A DNA stretch of 64,000 bases from Laccaria trichodermophora. Lineage: Eukaryota > Basidiomycota > Agaricomycetes > Agaricales > Hydnangiaceae. Positions 43,703 to 56,527 of this stretch are shown here, one piece after another. How positions within the stretch are numbered: the first letter of the stretch is position 1; the number at the start of each line of letters is the position of its first letter. The translations under genes and the position numbers were made by a program. The stretch spans positions 62,001 to 126,000 of the forward strand of contig JACTVC010000002.1 in the NCBI GenBank assembly GCA_018417955.1, read 5' to 3'. Under the pieces are notes generated by a model that ran no database searches, was not told the DNA's origin, and worked only from the letters and a program-made list of their open reading frames with translations.

Positions 43703-44988
43703 CTAGAAGCGAAGCGAGATAATCATTCTATTGCGGGTTAAGGGGTTAGGGTTGTTAGAGTATCCTCCACCTAGGACTAGTTGCGATTGCAAAGGTTGCC
43801 GCTACAGCTGTAGCTGACAAGCTTTCGGTTACTAGTACCTCGTCAGTGCAATGCGAGTCTTTTATACACGCTCAAGTGTGGTTGTGTTAGGTGCATCTAC
43901 GTGAACAAATTATGCTCGACTATGGGTACTAAGCACTAAGAAACCAGAGGCTCGCGAACGAGTATAGTAACTTCGCACTTGTTTTCCCCCATCGACTCTA
44001 ATCTTCACCAATAACACGTTGTCATCGATAAGATCGATAAGCAACTGATAACAATCAATCGATCCGTGATAACGGACGTATAGATAAGAGAATCCCTTGT
44101 GAAACCGCTAATCATTTCACTCATTTGGTAGCATTCAGTGCATTTTCATGCGTAGATTGCTAGATCGGATGGGATCTAAGAATAGCTGATGTCTTATCTT
44201 TTACAACAAGACGTCAGGAGGCACAATCGTTTAACGTTTCCGCAGTTACTCCGACAGAGCGGACCACCGTATGTCCGATATAACGTTTCTCCGAAGATAA
44301 GCCAACGTTTGTGCCTAAGTTTCGGCAAAAAGAGGGTGCCTTCGTGATATATACTGTGACGTCGTCTGCAACGGCGCCTATGTATTTTTCCGCGAGGTTT
44401 TTCCGAAGAATAATAGTTTTCGTCGTGTTACTAACTAGAGTTTTTCCGCAAACCGTTTGCTCCCGTAGGCTAATAGGCTTAGGGTTAGGGTTAGGGAGTG
44501 GAGCCCGAGCCGAAGGCGAGGGCGATAAAGACGTAGGTGTGAAGGGCTGTTAGGCGAAGCAAAGAACAACAGGTGCTGCTGGGTAGCAACACAACCCTGT
44601 TTCGCTTTTATAAGCTCTTCGGGTTCTTTGTTATGCATTCGTTTGACGTTATCAAACAATAAGGATTCTATTAATAGATTTTCTATTGTTCTGATAAGCA
44701 TCATGCGTCATTCCGACACGGAGATACGTATGGGCGCGCAGCGCTCATAAGATAAGCAAGATAAGGCGGTCTAGAAACAATCCGGAGTTCACCAGAACGT
44801 TCGAGAAATGCCGTAGGTCTGTCTCCTCGACTTTTATTGGCTTTCACGCTCCGGAGAACGGGAGAAACCTCCGACCATACAACAAGTCCTTACTAGGACT
44901 GATTATTAAACGAACTGAGTCCGTTCCGCGCCTATCCGGCGCTATCTTCAACTTAGACGCTCTCCGAGCGCCTACGTGTTTAGCGAGG
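43703..44988. other. left-contig subtelomeric spacer
   Basis: About 1.3 kb between the last gene and the telomere. No supported gene. It includes one interstitial telomeric triplet (44478-44497). Confidence 0.5.
44478..44497 (+). repeat. interstitial telomeric repeat
   Basis: Three tandem copies of TTAGGG, in the same orientation as the terminal array, about 490 bases inside it. Confidence 0.9.
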
Positions 44989-45103
44989 TTAGGGTTAGGG
45001 TTAGGGTTAGGGTTAGGTTAGGGTTAGGGTTAGGGTTAGGGTTAGGTTAGGGTTAGGGTTAGGGTTAGGTTAGGGTTAGGTTAGGGTTAGGGTTAGGGTT
45101 AGG
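44989..45103 (+). repeat. telomere, right end of left contig
   Basis: About 115 bases of TTAGGG with occasional TTAGG variants, G-rich strand 3' outward, running into the gap. This is the expected orientation for the right end of a chromosome. Confidence 0.95.
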
Positions 45104-45542
45104 NNNNNNNNNNNNNNNNNNNNNNNNNNNNNNNNNNNNNNNNNNNNNNNNNNNNNNNNNNNNNNNNNNNNNNNNNNNNNNNNNNNNNNNNNNNNNNNNN
45201 NNNNNNNNNNNNNNNNNNNNNNNNNNNNNNNNNNNNNNNNNNNNNNNNNNNNNNNNNNNNNNNNNNNNNNNNNNNNNNNNNNNNNNNNNNNNNNNNNNNN
45301 NNNNNNNNNNNNNNNNNNNNNNNNNNNNNNNNNNNNNNNNNNNNNNNNNNNNNNNNNNNNNNNNNNNNNNNNNNNNNNNNNNNNNNNNNNNNNNNNNNNN
45401 NNNNNNNNNNNNNNNNNNNNNNNNNNNNNNNNNNNNNNNNNNNNNNNNNNNNNNNNNNNNNNNNNNNNNNNNNNNNNNNNNNNNNNNNNNNNNNNNNNNN
45501 NNNNNNNNNNNNNNNNNNNNNNNNNNNNNNNNNNNNNNNNNN
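45104..45542. other. assembly gap (439 N)
   Basis: A run of N between two telomeric arrays of opposite orientation. It marks a scaffold join rather than known sequence. Confidence 0.99.
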
Positions 45543-45615
45543 CCTAACCCTAACCCTAACCCTAACCTAACCCTAACCTAACCCTAACCCTAACCCTAAC
45601 CCTAACCCTAACCCT
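45543..45615 (-). repeat. telomere, left end of right contig
   Basis: About 73 bases of CCCTAA with CCTAA variants, the orientation of a left chromosome end. Its inner edge coincides with the 3' end of the GH30 reading frame. Confidence 0.95.
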
Positions 45616-47978
45616 TTCGTAGTCCCATCGGCACCTAGCGTCGTCGCGATAAAATCCATCGTCATGCTAGCTTGGCTACTCGCCGCGGGCGCAAACCACC
45701 AGAGGGTCGTTACACCGACCGGAAACGTGTACTTCGCCTGTATGCACGAATAAGCAGGGGTCGCATACATGGGACATAACTCGCCTGCATCCCTCGGAAT
45801 TCAATTGTAGCATTGACTGGCGTAGGATTTCCTCCGTCGGCCCCTTAACAAAAACATTATTACCCAGGGATTCTCATCTGAAAAACTTACAATTCATCAC
45901 GACGATGGAGACCTGCGACCAATCACTCGAAGATACTCTTGTAATAACGTATGCACCAACTCTGAGGGCCCAACTGAGAGGCCCTCCAACGGAAACACCA
46001 ATTCGTTGTCCGAAAGGGCCTGCGGGATCGATGGGAATAATTGCCTTCGACGCTTGAGCCATGGAATAGACTGCGAGATAAAAATTAACATCATTTGGGA
46101 TCAAAAAAAGGAGAGACAATATTACACTCCTGATTCAAGGTGTAGCTTCCATCGCCGTTCACTGTGACGAGAGGGCGGCACCCCGCACCGCCGCAACTAT
46201 TTGTACCAGGCAACTTCGGATTTCCGTTGGCATCGGTAGCGATATTCCACATCAAACCCTGTTCAACGTTGCTAGCTCGTTTTTTAGAGTGCAAAGGATG
46301 GGGAACGGACAGATTTCGCGTTATGTTCGAGGCTCCCAATCCAACTAGAATATTAAGGCGTCGGTAGAGGAAAAATAAGGAATGAAAATTCTGACAGATT
46401 ATCCATGTACCACTTGAAAGAACACGTTCAGGCACAACGGCAAGAGAAACTAATGAGCACACCTTGATATCACTCCACCAATCAGACCCTATTGTTCCGG
46501 CGCACTCTGAGAAGTAGATTTCCTGAAAGCTGAGTTGATGGTGAATCTAGCTTGAACGCCAAAACATACCTTGGCTGGGAAGGAGTTGTGGAAGGAATCT
46601 TGATTGGAAACAGCTCCAGCATAGCAATGAAATGCCACGCCGGCGAAGGAGTTTCCAGCGTCCTGCATCTGACAACGGAATTGAAGTTAAGTTCACGGAA
46701 CTGCGGTTGTACGTACCAGAGCCACTGGGTATTCCCCAGCGTCATCCCAGTTATGCTGTAAATCTTGTGATCAGAGTGTTCGGAAATAATAAGGAATGGG
46801 GTACATACCTCGTAACCAATGACTCTTACAGTTGAAAGACCGTTGATATTGAGGAGTGTACGCAGTGCGGCGCCAATCAAAGCTTCAACAGCGGGCGACA
46901 TCGTGCAGGTGGGGTATGTAGGATTGTTATTCTGGGGTTCATTCTGAAAGACTCAGGCCAACTTGAATTCGACGATAAATATCGATCAGCATACCTGAAT
47001 AGATATTGCATATATGGCGATTCCTTGACTTTGAAAACCTTGTACGGCTTTGAGAAGGTACGTAGGATCTGTAATTCAGATAAGAAATAGAATGCCGTAG
47101 CAGATGATAAGTTCTTACAAGCAGGGACGTACTTTGACTGTACGGATCCGCCATTCATACTCCCACTATCTTTCATCCAACCTGGCTAGAAGAAGTGAGT
47201 CGATGTCGAGGGGAGAGCTGGTGCACTTTACCGGGGACCATGGGATAATGTGGACTTTCAGATTAGAATTGATCCCCCGAATATCCTTGAGAACGGAAAA
47301 AACATAGGATGGGACCTTGTTGATATTGAAGTTGGTGAAAGATGTATCACCGCTGCTGTCGTCTAGACTATAAACTAAAATTCCGAGAGATCAGCGCCAG
47401 AGGAAGCTTGAGGCTTCGATTGACTCACGGTTCGCAGAAAAATCAGAAGCTCCGACTGTAACACGAATGTAATTGAGACCAGCGGCGTTAGCGGCATACG
47501 TTGGGGAGAACATATGATTCAGCAACGTCCAGTAATTTTGAGAGTTGGTTGACTAAAGGGAGCTATGAGAGCGATCGAATAGGTATGTGGTTCCGTCGAC
47601 CTTCAAGTTGTTCAAAACGAGAGCAGATGAGTCGGCTGTGAAATGGATAAAGTAGTCGATGTAACAAGCACAGCACAACGGTTGATCGACTTACTGAGAG
47701 AGCCTCCAAAACCAGCAATAGTCTGAAATTTAATCGCATCGTTGACGATGATATCCGCGCTGCCAATCGGACCTGGCGTGACGAAGTTGATGGGGGAAGT
47801 AGGAGACAAAGAGCTGAAGAGCTTTGAACGATCCCATGTTGTTTGCCACTATCAAATCAGAAGTATGTATGTGTCGGCGAAGGAAGATTGAGGAGCGAAC
47901 GCTCACAATATCCCAGATTTGCTGAGAAGCCGCGGTGCCAGCTAAGACAAGAGATACGAGGATGGGGAAAGTCTGCAT
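45573..47978 (-). CDS. GH30 family endo-beta-1,6-glucanase, reading into the telomere
   Basis: Seventeen minus-strand exons: 47978-47907, 47848-47695, 47635-47601, 47552-47429, 47374-47232, 47185-47119, 47068-46995, 46943-46809, 46755-46717, 46668-46570, 46522-46463, 46412-46396, 46344-46311, 46258-46126, 46070-45891, 45843-45785 and 45737-45573. All phases match, giving 529 aa. Exon 1 encodes a signal peptide (MQTFPILVSLVLAGTAAS). GH30 landmarks are FQTIAGFGGSLTDSSALVLN, IPWSPPGWMKDSGSMNGG, the acid/base Glu225 in SIQNEPQNN and the nucleophile Glu320 in IYFSECAGTIGSDWW. The beta-sandwich C-terminal domain ends near MTMDFIATTLGADG. Secreted GH30 enzymes of this type cleave beta-1,6-glucan of fungal walls. 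The last intron (45738-45784) has a GC donor. The final ~10 residues (LGLGLGLGLG) and the TAG stop are telomeric repeat. Confidence 0.9.
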
Positions 47979-48222
47979 GATGCGATTGATAGAAAGGAAG
48001 CCCGCACATAAAGCTTTTATATTTTGGTTGGATTGTTTTCTGGCGCGTTGAAAAGGCATTGCACACAGGGTCGTCATGCGGATAGCACCACGTGCAATAC
48101 CATATGGCGACCCCCCTCAGCAGAAATTAACGGCATCATTGGTGAATGATTAATGACGGTTGATCAACCCACCATTATTGCGACGCAGGTCACATTCCAC
48201 TGTCCATCCGGATTTGCGTCCC

Positions 48223-48786
48223 TTATGCGAATCTATGGGACAACCTTTGAGAAGTATGGCAAGGCGCTAAAGTTACGTGAGAGCTGTAGTTGATATTTAC
48301 AAACCGCGATCCATCGCTTAGGAACATGTCGTCTACCAGAGTGTCCCCGTTGATGATACTGATACACAGAGCGTGATAAATCTCCTTTATGTCGAACTTG
48401 TCATCGGTATGATGGCAGTTTGAGAACTTCAACGTAGGAACACGGGTTTAATGAGGGAGAAGAATGAACGACAAAGAAAACTTCGATATCTGATGCTGGT
48501 AGCTCACCTGCTCATCATCTAGAACTTGAAAGTATACCGGGGGTACCTGATGGTCCAATTCGATCAGGTGCCACAAACTTTTCAGTCAAAGGGAGCGGAC
48601 CTAAGTTGACGGGCTCAAGCTCGAGAAAGCGTACTTAACTGGAGTTCCTCGGTCAAGAACCCACTCGGCGACACTGATTGTTCGGAATGGACGCGCAGCA
48701 TACTTTTGATTACTCGCTGCCGCCTCCAACTGGATTCTCCTGGAATAGTTGTTCTTCGAGATCTTCAGAGTTCTTGACGAAGACAT
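48223..48786 (-). CDS. small hypothetical protein
   Basis: Three minus-strand exons, 48786-48635, 48577-48508 and 48426-48223, give 141 aa with matching phases: MSSSRTLKISKNNYSRRIQL ... DRGTPVN | LWHLIELDHQVPPVYFQVLD | FSNCHHTDDKFDIKEIYHAL. No signal peptide, helix or known motif was recognised. The clean donors and acceptors are the main support. Divergent from nothing nearby; function unknown. Confidence 0.55.
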
Positions 48787-49236
48787 GTAATATTAGGTGA
48801 AATTTTCCTTATTGGAATCCAAGTAGACCGTTAGGTAGTTTCATATATTCGATCGTGAAGAGAGACTAGAGAGCACCAACATGCCGGAGAAACCCGTACA
48901 TAGTTATAATCGGCGTTATCGGATCACTTCTCGAATTTGTTAAATTGATACGATTTTGCCTTGCACCAGTTTTGCACCTCGTCTGTTAAATTTTCAAATG
49001 ATTCTATAGTACTTATGTACAATGAATGGATGAGAGGTACAGTGAAAATGAATAACGTAAGTTGATACATATCTACATGTCGTGATGCCAATGGAACAAG
49101 AAAGAGGAGACAATATAATAATAGCTACATTGATTTGCCAAGATGTGTTTGAAGAGACGAAGTCGAAGAGTAAGAAAAAAACGGCAGAGAGAGTGGGAGA
49201 AAGAGAACAAATGTTAACCCAGGACGACAGCAGATA
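48787..49236. other. spacer
   Basis: No gene or repeat seen; 3' flank of the HMG-box gene. Confidence 0.4.
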
Positions 49237-51284
49237 TCACGATCGTCTTCCAATGTGGCGATCTTCCTCATGGTTCACCTCTATCCGATCCCAATCGTCC
49301 AGGCTAAAGTAGACATTAGGATGGTTGAACTGATGTTGATGTGCCTCCCAACCAGGGGCTTCGTACCATGCCGGGATTGGTGCTGACGCCGTCGCGTTAG
49401 CGGTTGATGAAGTTTGTCGATGCGAAGTTTCGTCATACTTATAATCGCCAGCCCAACCAGACAAGGTGGAAAATGACGAAGCGGGGAGCGGTGCGGATGG
49501 GGAGGTGTAGAAGTAATTCGTGGGGTCTGTCGACACAGGTGGCGGGAGAGGGGTCGAAAGAGGGACGTCGGTTTCGGAATGCATATGAGGATCTTGTATG
49601 ACGGCGACGAGGCCTTGACGATTGGGGTTTGTTGACCAGGTGACGAGCTCGCTGCCGTCGTTTGGGGGTTCGAGAGACGCACCGTATTGCTGAGTAGTGA
49701 ACAAAATTCAAGGTCAGCTGTCAAAAAGACAAGAAGCAAGGCACAGCGGCGCACCTCGTATAACTGATGATCGAACTGTCCAACAGAATCTTCATATCCC
49801 ATCCCATCAGACGTGACGGTCATCGGCCGCTCACAGCCCGAGTCAGTGATCTGGTCCTCCAAACCCGACGATGGCCACCAATACTCGCCCTCTTGGGATA
49901 ACTCACTCCTTCGACGCGCTTCTTCATCCTCCCACTGGAGATGCCGAGGGACGTAGGATGCTTGTGGCGTAAAGGGAGTGCAGAGGAGCGGGAATGAGGC
50001 GATATTTCCTGTGGTCGTACTTTGAGAGTGGGGATGGTGACGCAATGATGGTGTGCCTGGTGTACCAATCCTGCTGGCTTCCCAGTCTCCTGGCGACGCG
50101 GCGTCAGATGGAAGAGTGATTGTAGATTCAGGGAGTGTTAAGCGCGGGTTGCTTGACGGAAGGGAGAGAGAGCGTTTGAACATGTGGGTGAGCGGGACTG
50201 CGGAGAGGCCGACGGGAAGGGGGGAAGAGTCGTTGGATTGGATTTGAGTAGAGGTAGAGTCTGGCTGAGAAACATCTTGCATTGGAGTTGTCTCGATGAC
50301 CGGAGGGATAGAATCAACGGCAGGGATTGTCGTCTTTCGAGAGCGACGGGGCCTGGTGGACGAGGATGAAGGCGAGAGCGCGGATTTTTCTTTCTGGCTC
50401 ATCATTCCCTCCCACTGTTTCACAGCCTTCTCCAGATCCGCGCCCTTCTTTCCCTCCACAAGCAAGTTCGCGATTTTTTCGCACCTCGACTCTTCTTTCC
50501 CCTTGGCCTGTGCTTTGCGTTTCCCTTTATCCCTACCTTTTGCTGAATCCTCCGTTTCGTCCCCCGCGCCGACATCACCATCGTCCGGGGGGTCCTTTGT
50601 GCGACCCCGAGCACTTCTTCTTCGAATGACTGTACCGCCATCCTTGATCTTGAGCTTCGCCATCGCGTTGGCCCCAGGTCGGAACCTCCAATCAGGGTAC
50701 TTCTTACGGTGTTCAGCTTGAGCAATTACAGCTTTAGCCTCCCAGCTCTCGCGTTCTTCGCGCGACAAAGATTTCCAGTACATCCCTATGGATGATGGAA
50801 TCAAACTTTGTGGTTGTAATAGACATCGCGAAGACGTACCAATAATTTTGGACAATGTACTGTGATTGCCCTCCACTTTCCCGGGTACCTGCTCACTCCG
50901 AATGAAGGACGACCGAAAGAGGATGAAGGCGTTTGGCGGACGGGGAATGTACGACGCATCACGTCTCTTGCCATGAGGACGCGTAGTTGGGTGAGGTGCT
51001 GGCAGCGTGGTCTGGTCGTCAGGCGTGATAGGTGAGGCCGGCGGACTGATCCTTGAATGCAGCTGAACGGCAGAGGTGCTGGCTTGAGGCGGGTCGGGAT
51101 TGGCGAACGACATGGGAGTCATGTCCGTAAAGAAGGTGTATGTCATCGATGCGGCCGAATTATCAACGAGCGGCGGCATGTCTGATCAGCATGTTGAGCT
51201 CGTGAATGATGAGGTCGAATGGCTGTGCTCACCATCGTCCCCGGCGTTCTCGTAATCCACCTCATGGTCACGGATCGGGGGCAT
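49237..51284 (-). CDS. fungal HMG-box (MATA_HMG type) transcription factor
   Basis: Exons 51284-51233, 51181-50840, 50785-49755 and 49689-49237 give 625 aa. The HMG box is at residues ~95-165: YIPRPPNAFILFRSSFIRSE, NHSTLSKIIGMYWKSLSREE, RESWEAKAVIAQAEHRKKYP then DWRFRPG. It is split by an intron after SKIIG, and the sequence has the N-terminal RPPNAF and C-terminal YP-x-W/Y-RP signature of fungal MATA_HMG proteins, which bind bent DNA. A basic stretch (RGRDKGKRKAQAKGKEESRC-like) could be a nuclear signal. A long Ser/Pro/Thr-rich tail is typical of regulators of mating or fruiting. The exact ortholog is not assigned. The start at 51284 (MPPIRDHEVDYENAGDD) is preferred because a 51-base intron joins it in frame; an earlier start is possible. 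Confidence 0.88.
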
Positions 51285-54200
51285 CTCAAGCCTAGTGATG
51301 ACGATGCGTGAAATAGAAAGAGAGTCATGAGCAATTGTGCTCACTGATGCAATAACGCGGTCGACAGGGCGAAGAAAATGACGGGGCTCAAATGCATTGG
51401 GTAAGCGCACCTTTATGCTCGAAGTAGGCAATGGTTGTCGTTCCCACCCATTCAGGGTAGATGATGAAAAGACGCCTCTTCTTCAAACACGTCCTTCTTA
51501 CCCTATTTCCGGGCGAACCCACCAATCCGACAGCGGTATCTGAGCGAGACAATAAGCAAGAATCACACCAGAAGTTATCCGGAATTATGATACCTTATCC
51601 TGGTCCCAAGGTACTGGATGAATCAATCCCAGAACCATCCAAGATGGGAATATGGTTCCAGGTCTGGACGAACCAGTAGTTTGGCTGCTCCGAGGGTTCG
51701 CGTTCTGCCTTCGAAAAATTAGGTTCTTGAAGTAAGGACCGTGTAAAAAATCAGCCTTTTCAAAAATAAAAATTCATTGAGGACCTCACATCCCTTGAGA
51801 ATTTCTCCAGCATTTTTCAGAGATTTGAAAAGCGCTGAGGAGATAGACAAGCCTGTCGGTTAGTGGATCCGTGACGCATATCGATGAGATCGATCTTTGA
51901 TGGTAACCTTGTGACGATTTGATTAGTAATAAGTCTCATCTTTGTCATCGAAAAAGTGAACTGCACATCTCTCTCGATGAGACTCGACAGCACAGAAAGA
52001 GTTTTCACCTCAGGGCATGGGTATTATTCTCTTCAAGATCAGTTCTCAACCGAAACAAAAGATGGACAGTACGGGTCGGCGGAATCTGGGACTCGATTGT
52101 CGTCACGCCCTACCTGCCCTGCAGTTGAGACCGAACGTCATGGACGTCAAACTACGCCCACCCAATCCTCACCCCCTTTTGACACCAATTAATCACTTGT
52201 AAGTCGTTAGGAAATTAAGTCCCATGTTCTTATCGAATCAGCTGCCTAGCCATCTCAATGTTCATGTCAAGTCTTTATCTACGGAAGACATCTCAAGAGG
52301 ATAACCCCTTCAATTTTTTCTTGTACCTCGCCAAAGTCTCGAAAGATTGCCCTTGATATTTGAATGTCGCGGCAACATCAGTATCTCCGATGTCATAGCT
52401 CTCTGCTCGATCCCGAGTCCACGGGTTGATCATGCCACCTTCAGCGAGCCGATTCAAAAGTTTAGCCTCCCCGCTGTACACGTGAAGTCCACGTTGCCGT
52501 CAATTTACATCATCGCTACGCCCCGCGTGATAGCGCGCGTCATTTACGACTTGCGCCATGACTCACCCCTGCAATCTGCCCAATCCTGTGGGGCTGGAAA
52601 TACTATTTCGATTGGTAGAAAATTCTACATGTGCGTATCATCCTTCATTCCTCCTGTCTTCAACGTACACCCTTCCTTCCATCTAGCGTTGGGTCTGGAT
52701 CCATTTACTCCTGACCCTGAACAATTTCGAAGTTCTCCTCTGCACCATGCCTTCTCATTCGTGTCAGACACCCTTAGCCTACGGTATTTTCGGTTCGCCG
52801 GTGCGGCTTTCTCGCGTTCAACCTCATCGTTCACGTCTGAACACCGGATCTCGAGACTCAATCAAGGAATCCGCCTATCTCCAGACATTGGGTGGGTGGA
52901 CAGCACGCTATTGTTGTTCATCGTCAATTGCTCTTACCATAAACAGGATAAGTGTTTTGCGCATCGTTCTCCCAACTCTGGTCATGTCTCGCCGACCAAG
53001 CACTGAGCGTTCTGTTCCGTCGAATGCCCCTTCGCTCGTAGCGAGGCACTTGTTACTGAGCTTCTTACGCATGTCTGTTGTTCATTCAACGTTTTGACGA
53101 ACAGCGCGACGGGAACTTGAAATTTCTAATGAAGGAAGAACTGCTATGCCAGGTTGTTATCTTCGAACCGATAAGTCCTCTTCACGACCGGTCAATTCTG
53201 AACTACCACACTCCAGTCGAGATGCTAATACTTCACCGTTTTTGCTCATGGTCCACTTTGTATCTCCAAGTCAAAGTGCGTTCTCACACAGGGGCCTTTT
53301 GGGCGCTTATGGGATCGCAACATCGACCAAGGACCCTCTTGTTAGATCACTTCTTACTTGCATGACAGGAGCTGAAATTCTTGAGCTCCATTTTACAGGA
53401 TAGTTCAGCACAACCTGTACCCTTTCCCATTTGAGGACGCCCGGATGATATGCTTTGGCTACCGCACGTGAGGAGCCTCGCTTTGTGCAGGTCAACGCCC
53501 TTTCATTACTCGTGATATTGGCTTTCGTCTTTACCTCATTGCGACGTCTCGTGTTTCAATTTGGTGGTCAGTCGAGTATTCGTCAAATGACTTAGCGGAA
53601 AATCTTTCTTAGCGCTCACACCTTTCTTGATTAACGATCATGTGGCGCTCTGTGGGTCCAACATCTGCGCAGACAGTCGGTTCAGGCGTTGTGGTATTCC
53701 AGACCCCAAAGCACCGCGTACAACCTTTCACAACAACTACTCTTGGTGACCCTGACGCTATACCTTGTTGATGATTCCTCGCCACAGCATCCCATGTTTC
53801 ATCAAGGGTTAAGCCTTCTACGCCAACATACGTTTCTACTGAGCGCCGTTGATTCAGGCTAGCGCACGCGGCAATACTTCCTTCCCGAGGATTTCTAGCC
53901 TAGTGTTTCGTCGTCTATGACGCTGGTAGATCATCTGATACCGAGTCTAGGCGCTACAAGTCTCTTGAAACCGATACGACGCTATCCGCTTCAAGTTTCA
54001 GTTGTTGCTGTGGACCCCCGGCTTCAAGAAATACTCCGTGTGCGTATAATATATGTGAACGCTTCTCTATATTATCTCTAGGTACGCGATCCTGTTAGGT
54101 GGCTCATCGATCCCTTTTGACCGGTTCTGTAGGGCGCCGCCCACATAAAACAGTCACATGTAAAGGGACCATGCGATTTTCACCATAAATTCCTACAAAT

Positions 54201-56527
54201 TGAAATTCGAGACAAACCTCGGATTTTGCGGGCGATCACACCCGACATCCTGTCCCACACATACCGATTCCCAACCTTCAACCACACAGGAAACCCAGAG
54301 AACGGTAGGCGAAGGAAGTGAAGATCTCACTTCGCCGTCTGACTTATCTATGTGTGGTGAAGACGCTTACCCCTGGTCATGTGCAATCGGTTATGAAGGA
54401 GTTCTGGGAACAAGAACTTTCATTTCGACCAAAAAAGGCCCTTACCTTGTCGTCCATTCATGAAGGCACTCTTTTCGCCGATCTACATTGGCACCAACAC
54501 CTCGGGCATCGGAAAGTTGGTCCATGGGGGCCGATACCCGTCGGGATTACGAGTTTGTGCATATTGTGGAAGCACTCAATATCGAAAATATTTGAGGTGA
54601 CCGGGAGTCACCGAGACAATTCACCCACGTTCGAAAGGTTCATCCGTTGCAACGAAGTCGTGAAAATGGCCACTGGAGGATTAGTATGCTTGTAAATCAG
54701 TGTAAGTCAGGCAAACATGACTTCCAGCGTACTAGGTCAAAAGTGCGTTGACCGAACTTTTGTTTAGGGTTGTACTTAATCGAGATAAAGCCATCCTAAT
54801 CCCCGGAAGTGCTTCCACATGTGTTGCATCAAACAAGCCGCTCTCACCAATTGGTGCGTAATTGGTGCAGGGTGAAGGTAAGCATCTAGAGCGTCTGCTA
54901 CATGCCACCGTAGGCTGCAAGTTGGTCGCAGATCCCAGCGAAATTGCAAGTTTTGCGATGACGCATCCGTGAGAAACCGGCCGCAAGTCCATTCCAATCT
55001 TTCTAAACTCGTTCACCACTGTAAATGATCTACGAGATGGGGTAGCAAATTCCCCGCCGTACGTCTTCGAAGCGACCTATTTTAGCATTGTTTTTCGCTT
55101 GATTTGTGCGTCCGATTTCTCGACCTACTCACGATGACGAAACTGACGCTCCGACTGGCTGGCCTTCCGGAGACGTATATAACCAGACACAGATGATCAT
55201 TCCGCAGGACTACAGCACTGATCCTGCAAGGCAGGTTCACGGAATGCCCGACCATACTCTCGTAGCGTTACTGAACGGAATTGCGAATGAACATACTAGG
55301 GACAATATACTCTCGACCTACCTTTGACTGGATCACATGATATACCACAGGAACTTGACCGTCATATCTGGTACACCGGGAGTGGGTCCCGTGGATCTGG
55401 CACTGCGCCAGGATATACAAGAAGAGGTTTAGACAACCACGTCCTCTTGGCAGGATGCACACAGAAGGAACTTGAAGCGCCTAATAGCGGTATGGGGGTA
55501 AACCAAAGGCGCACCATTTTCGACTCCAAAACACCTACAACAAGTCGTGTCGGTTTCCTTATCAAGAGGAAGGGCTCCGCATACGAGATGCAAGCCGAAT
55601 TTGCACATGGCGTCACAGAAGGTTCTGAATCCAGTCTTTGCGTTGAACGACTGTCTCACCATCGAAGACTCACCCTTCCTCTGTGGCTTCGCTGTTGCTT
55701 CTACTGTCGACATTGGCCCACTCACCACAACACTTCAGATCAAGTATACGTCTAACAGCGCATCACCACTCTTTCCGTCTTTTCTTGCGTTTTGCAAACG
55801 AAAGTCGGGGAGCCGGAGGATCTTCTACTACTATCTATTGATTCCCCTCGATGAAAATATTCTCACATTGTATGATTTCCATCCTGGCAAGGGCAAATCC
55901 GGCGTGTCTTAGAGAATGAAAAGGCGAGACGCGACCTTTCGACTATGGACAACAGAATAGCGTTCGACATCCTCGACTCGCGTCTCGTAGAGTACGGCTT
56001 GACACTTATAACCTCTTCCGGATTTTGGTTTAAGTTGTGTAGACTATCCTGTTTATCTTGATTCTTCAGCTCGCATGCCGTGGATACAAGGGAGTTATCT
56101 TTATTTTCGGTCTCATCTATGTAACAACCCGCATAATATTTGCTTTGTAGAACAGGGGGAGGCCTTCGCGTGACTTTACCCGTCGCGTCTCCAACTCCAT
56201 TACTTATTGTTAAATTGGCCAGGATCGTGACACCAGGCGGCAATAATAGGCCGTACTTGGCGGGATTTTCAAAGTTTCAAATTTCAATCGATGCGTCATT
56301 TCAATTTTTCCCATGGCGAACGAGTTCCCTTCATCCCATCATTTTTCCTTGTCGCTCCAGGTGTGGCAGCGGCTATTTACAGAATTCAGATTATCCTCCA
56401 AACGACAATTGACTTTATTTCGCGGTAATCCAGGTTTAAATACCATAACAAGCGGACGAGGAGTGGGTGTCGGCTATAAGAAACAATTAAATGGCAAAAT
56501 CTCCCCGTTTCAGTGTAATTCTTCGCC
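51285..56527. other. 5.2-kb gene-poor region
   Basis: Several frames of 70-220 codons occur (for example 52347-53006, 54318-54695 and 55324-55755 on +; 55863-56243 on -). None shows a recognisable family, a consistent splice structure or a clear start, and most overlap frames on the other strand. It is best read as decayed genes or unexpressed DNA. No TIR element or tandem repeat with clear boundaries was found. Confidence 0.4.

Noticed and set aside
45573..45620. LGLGLG tail as a genuine low-complexity protein domain
   Set aside because: It is a direct translation of the TTAGGG array.
54732..55019. Minus-strand 95-codon frame as a gene
   Set aside because: No family, no supporting introns, and plus-strand frames of similar quality overlap the area.
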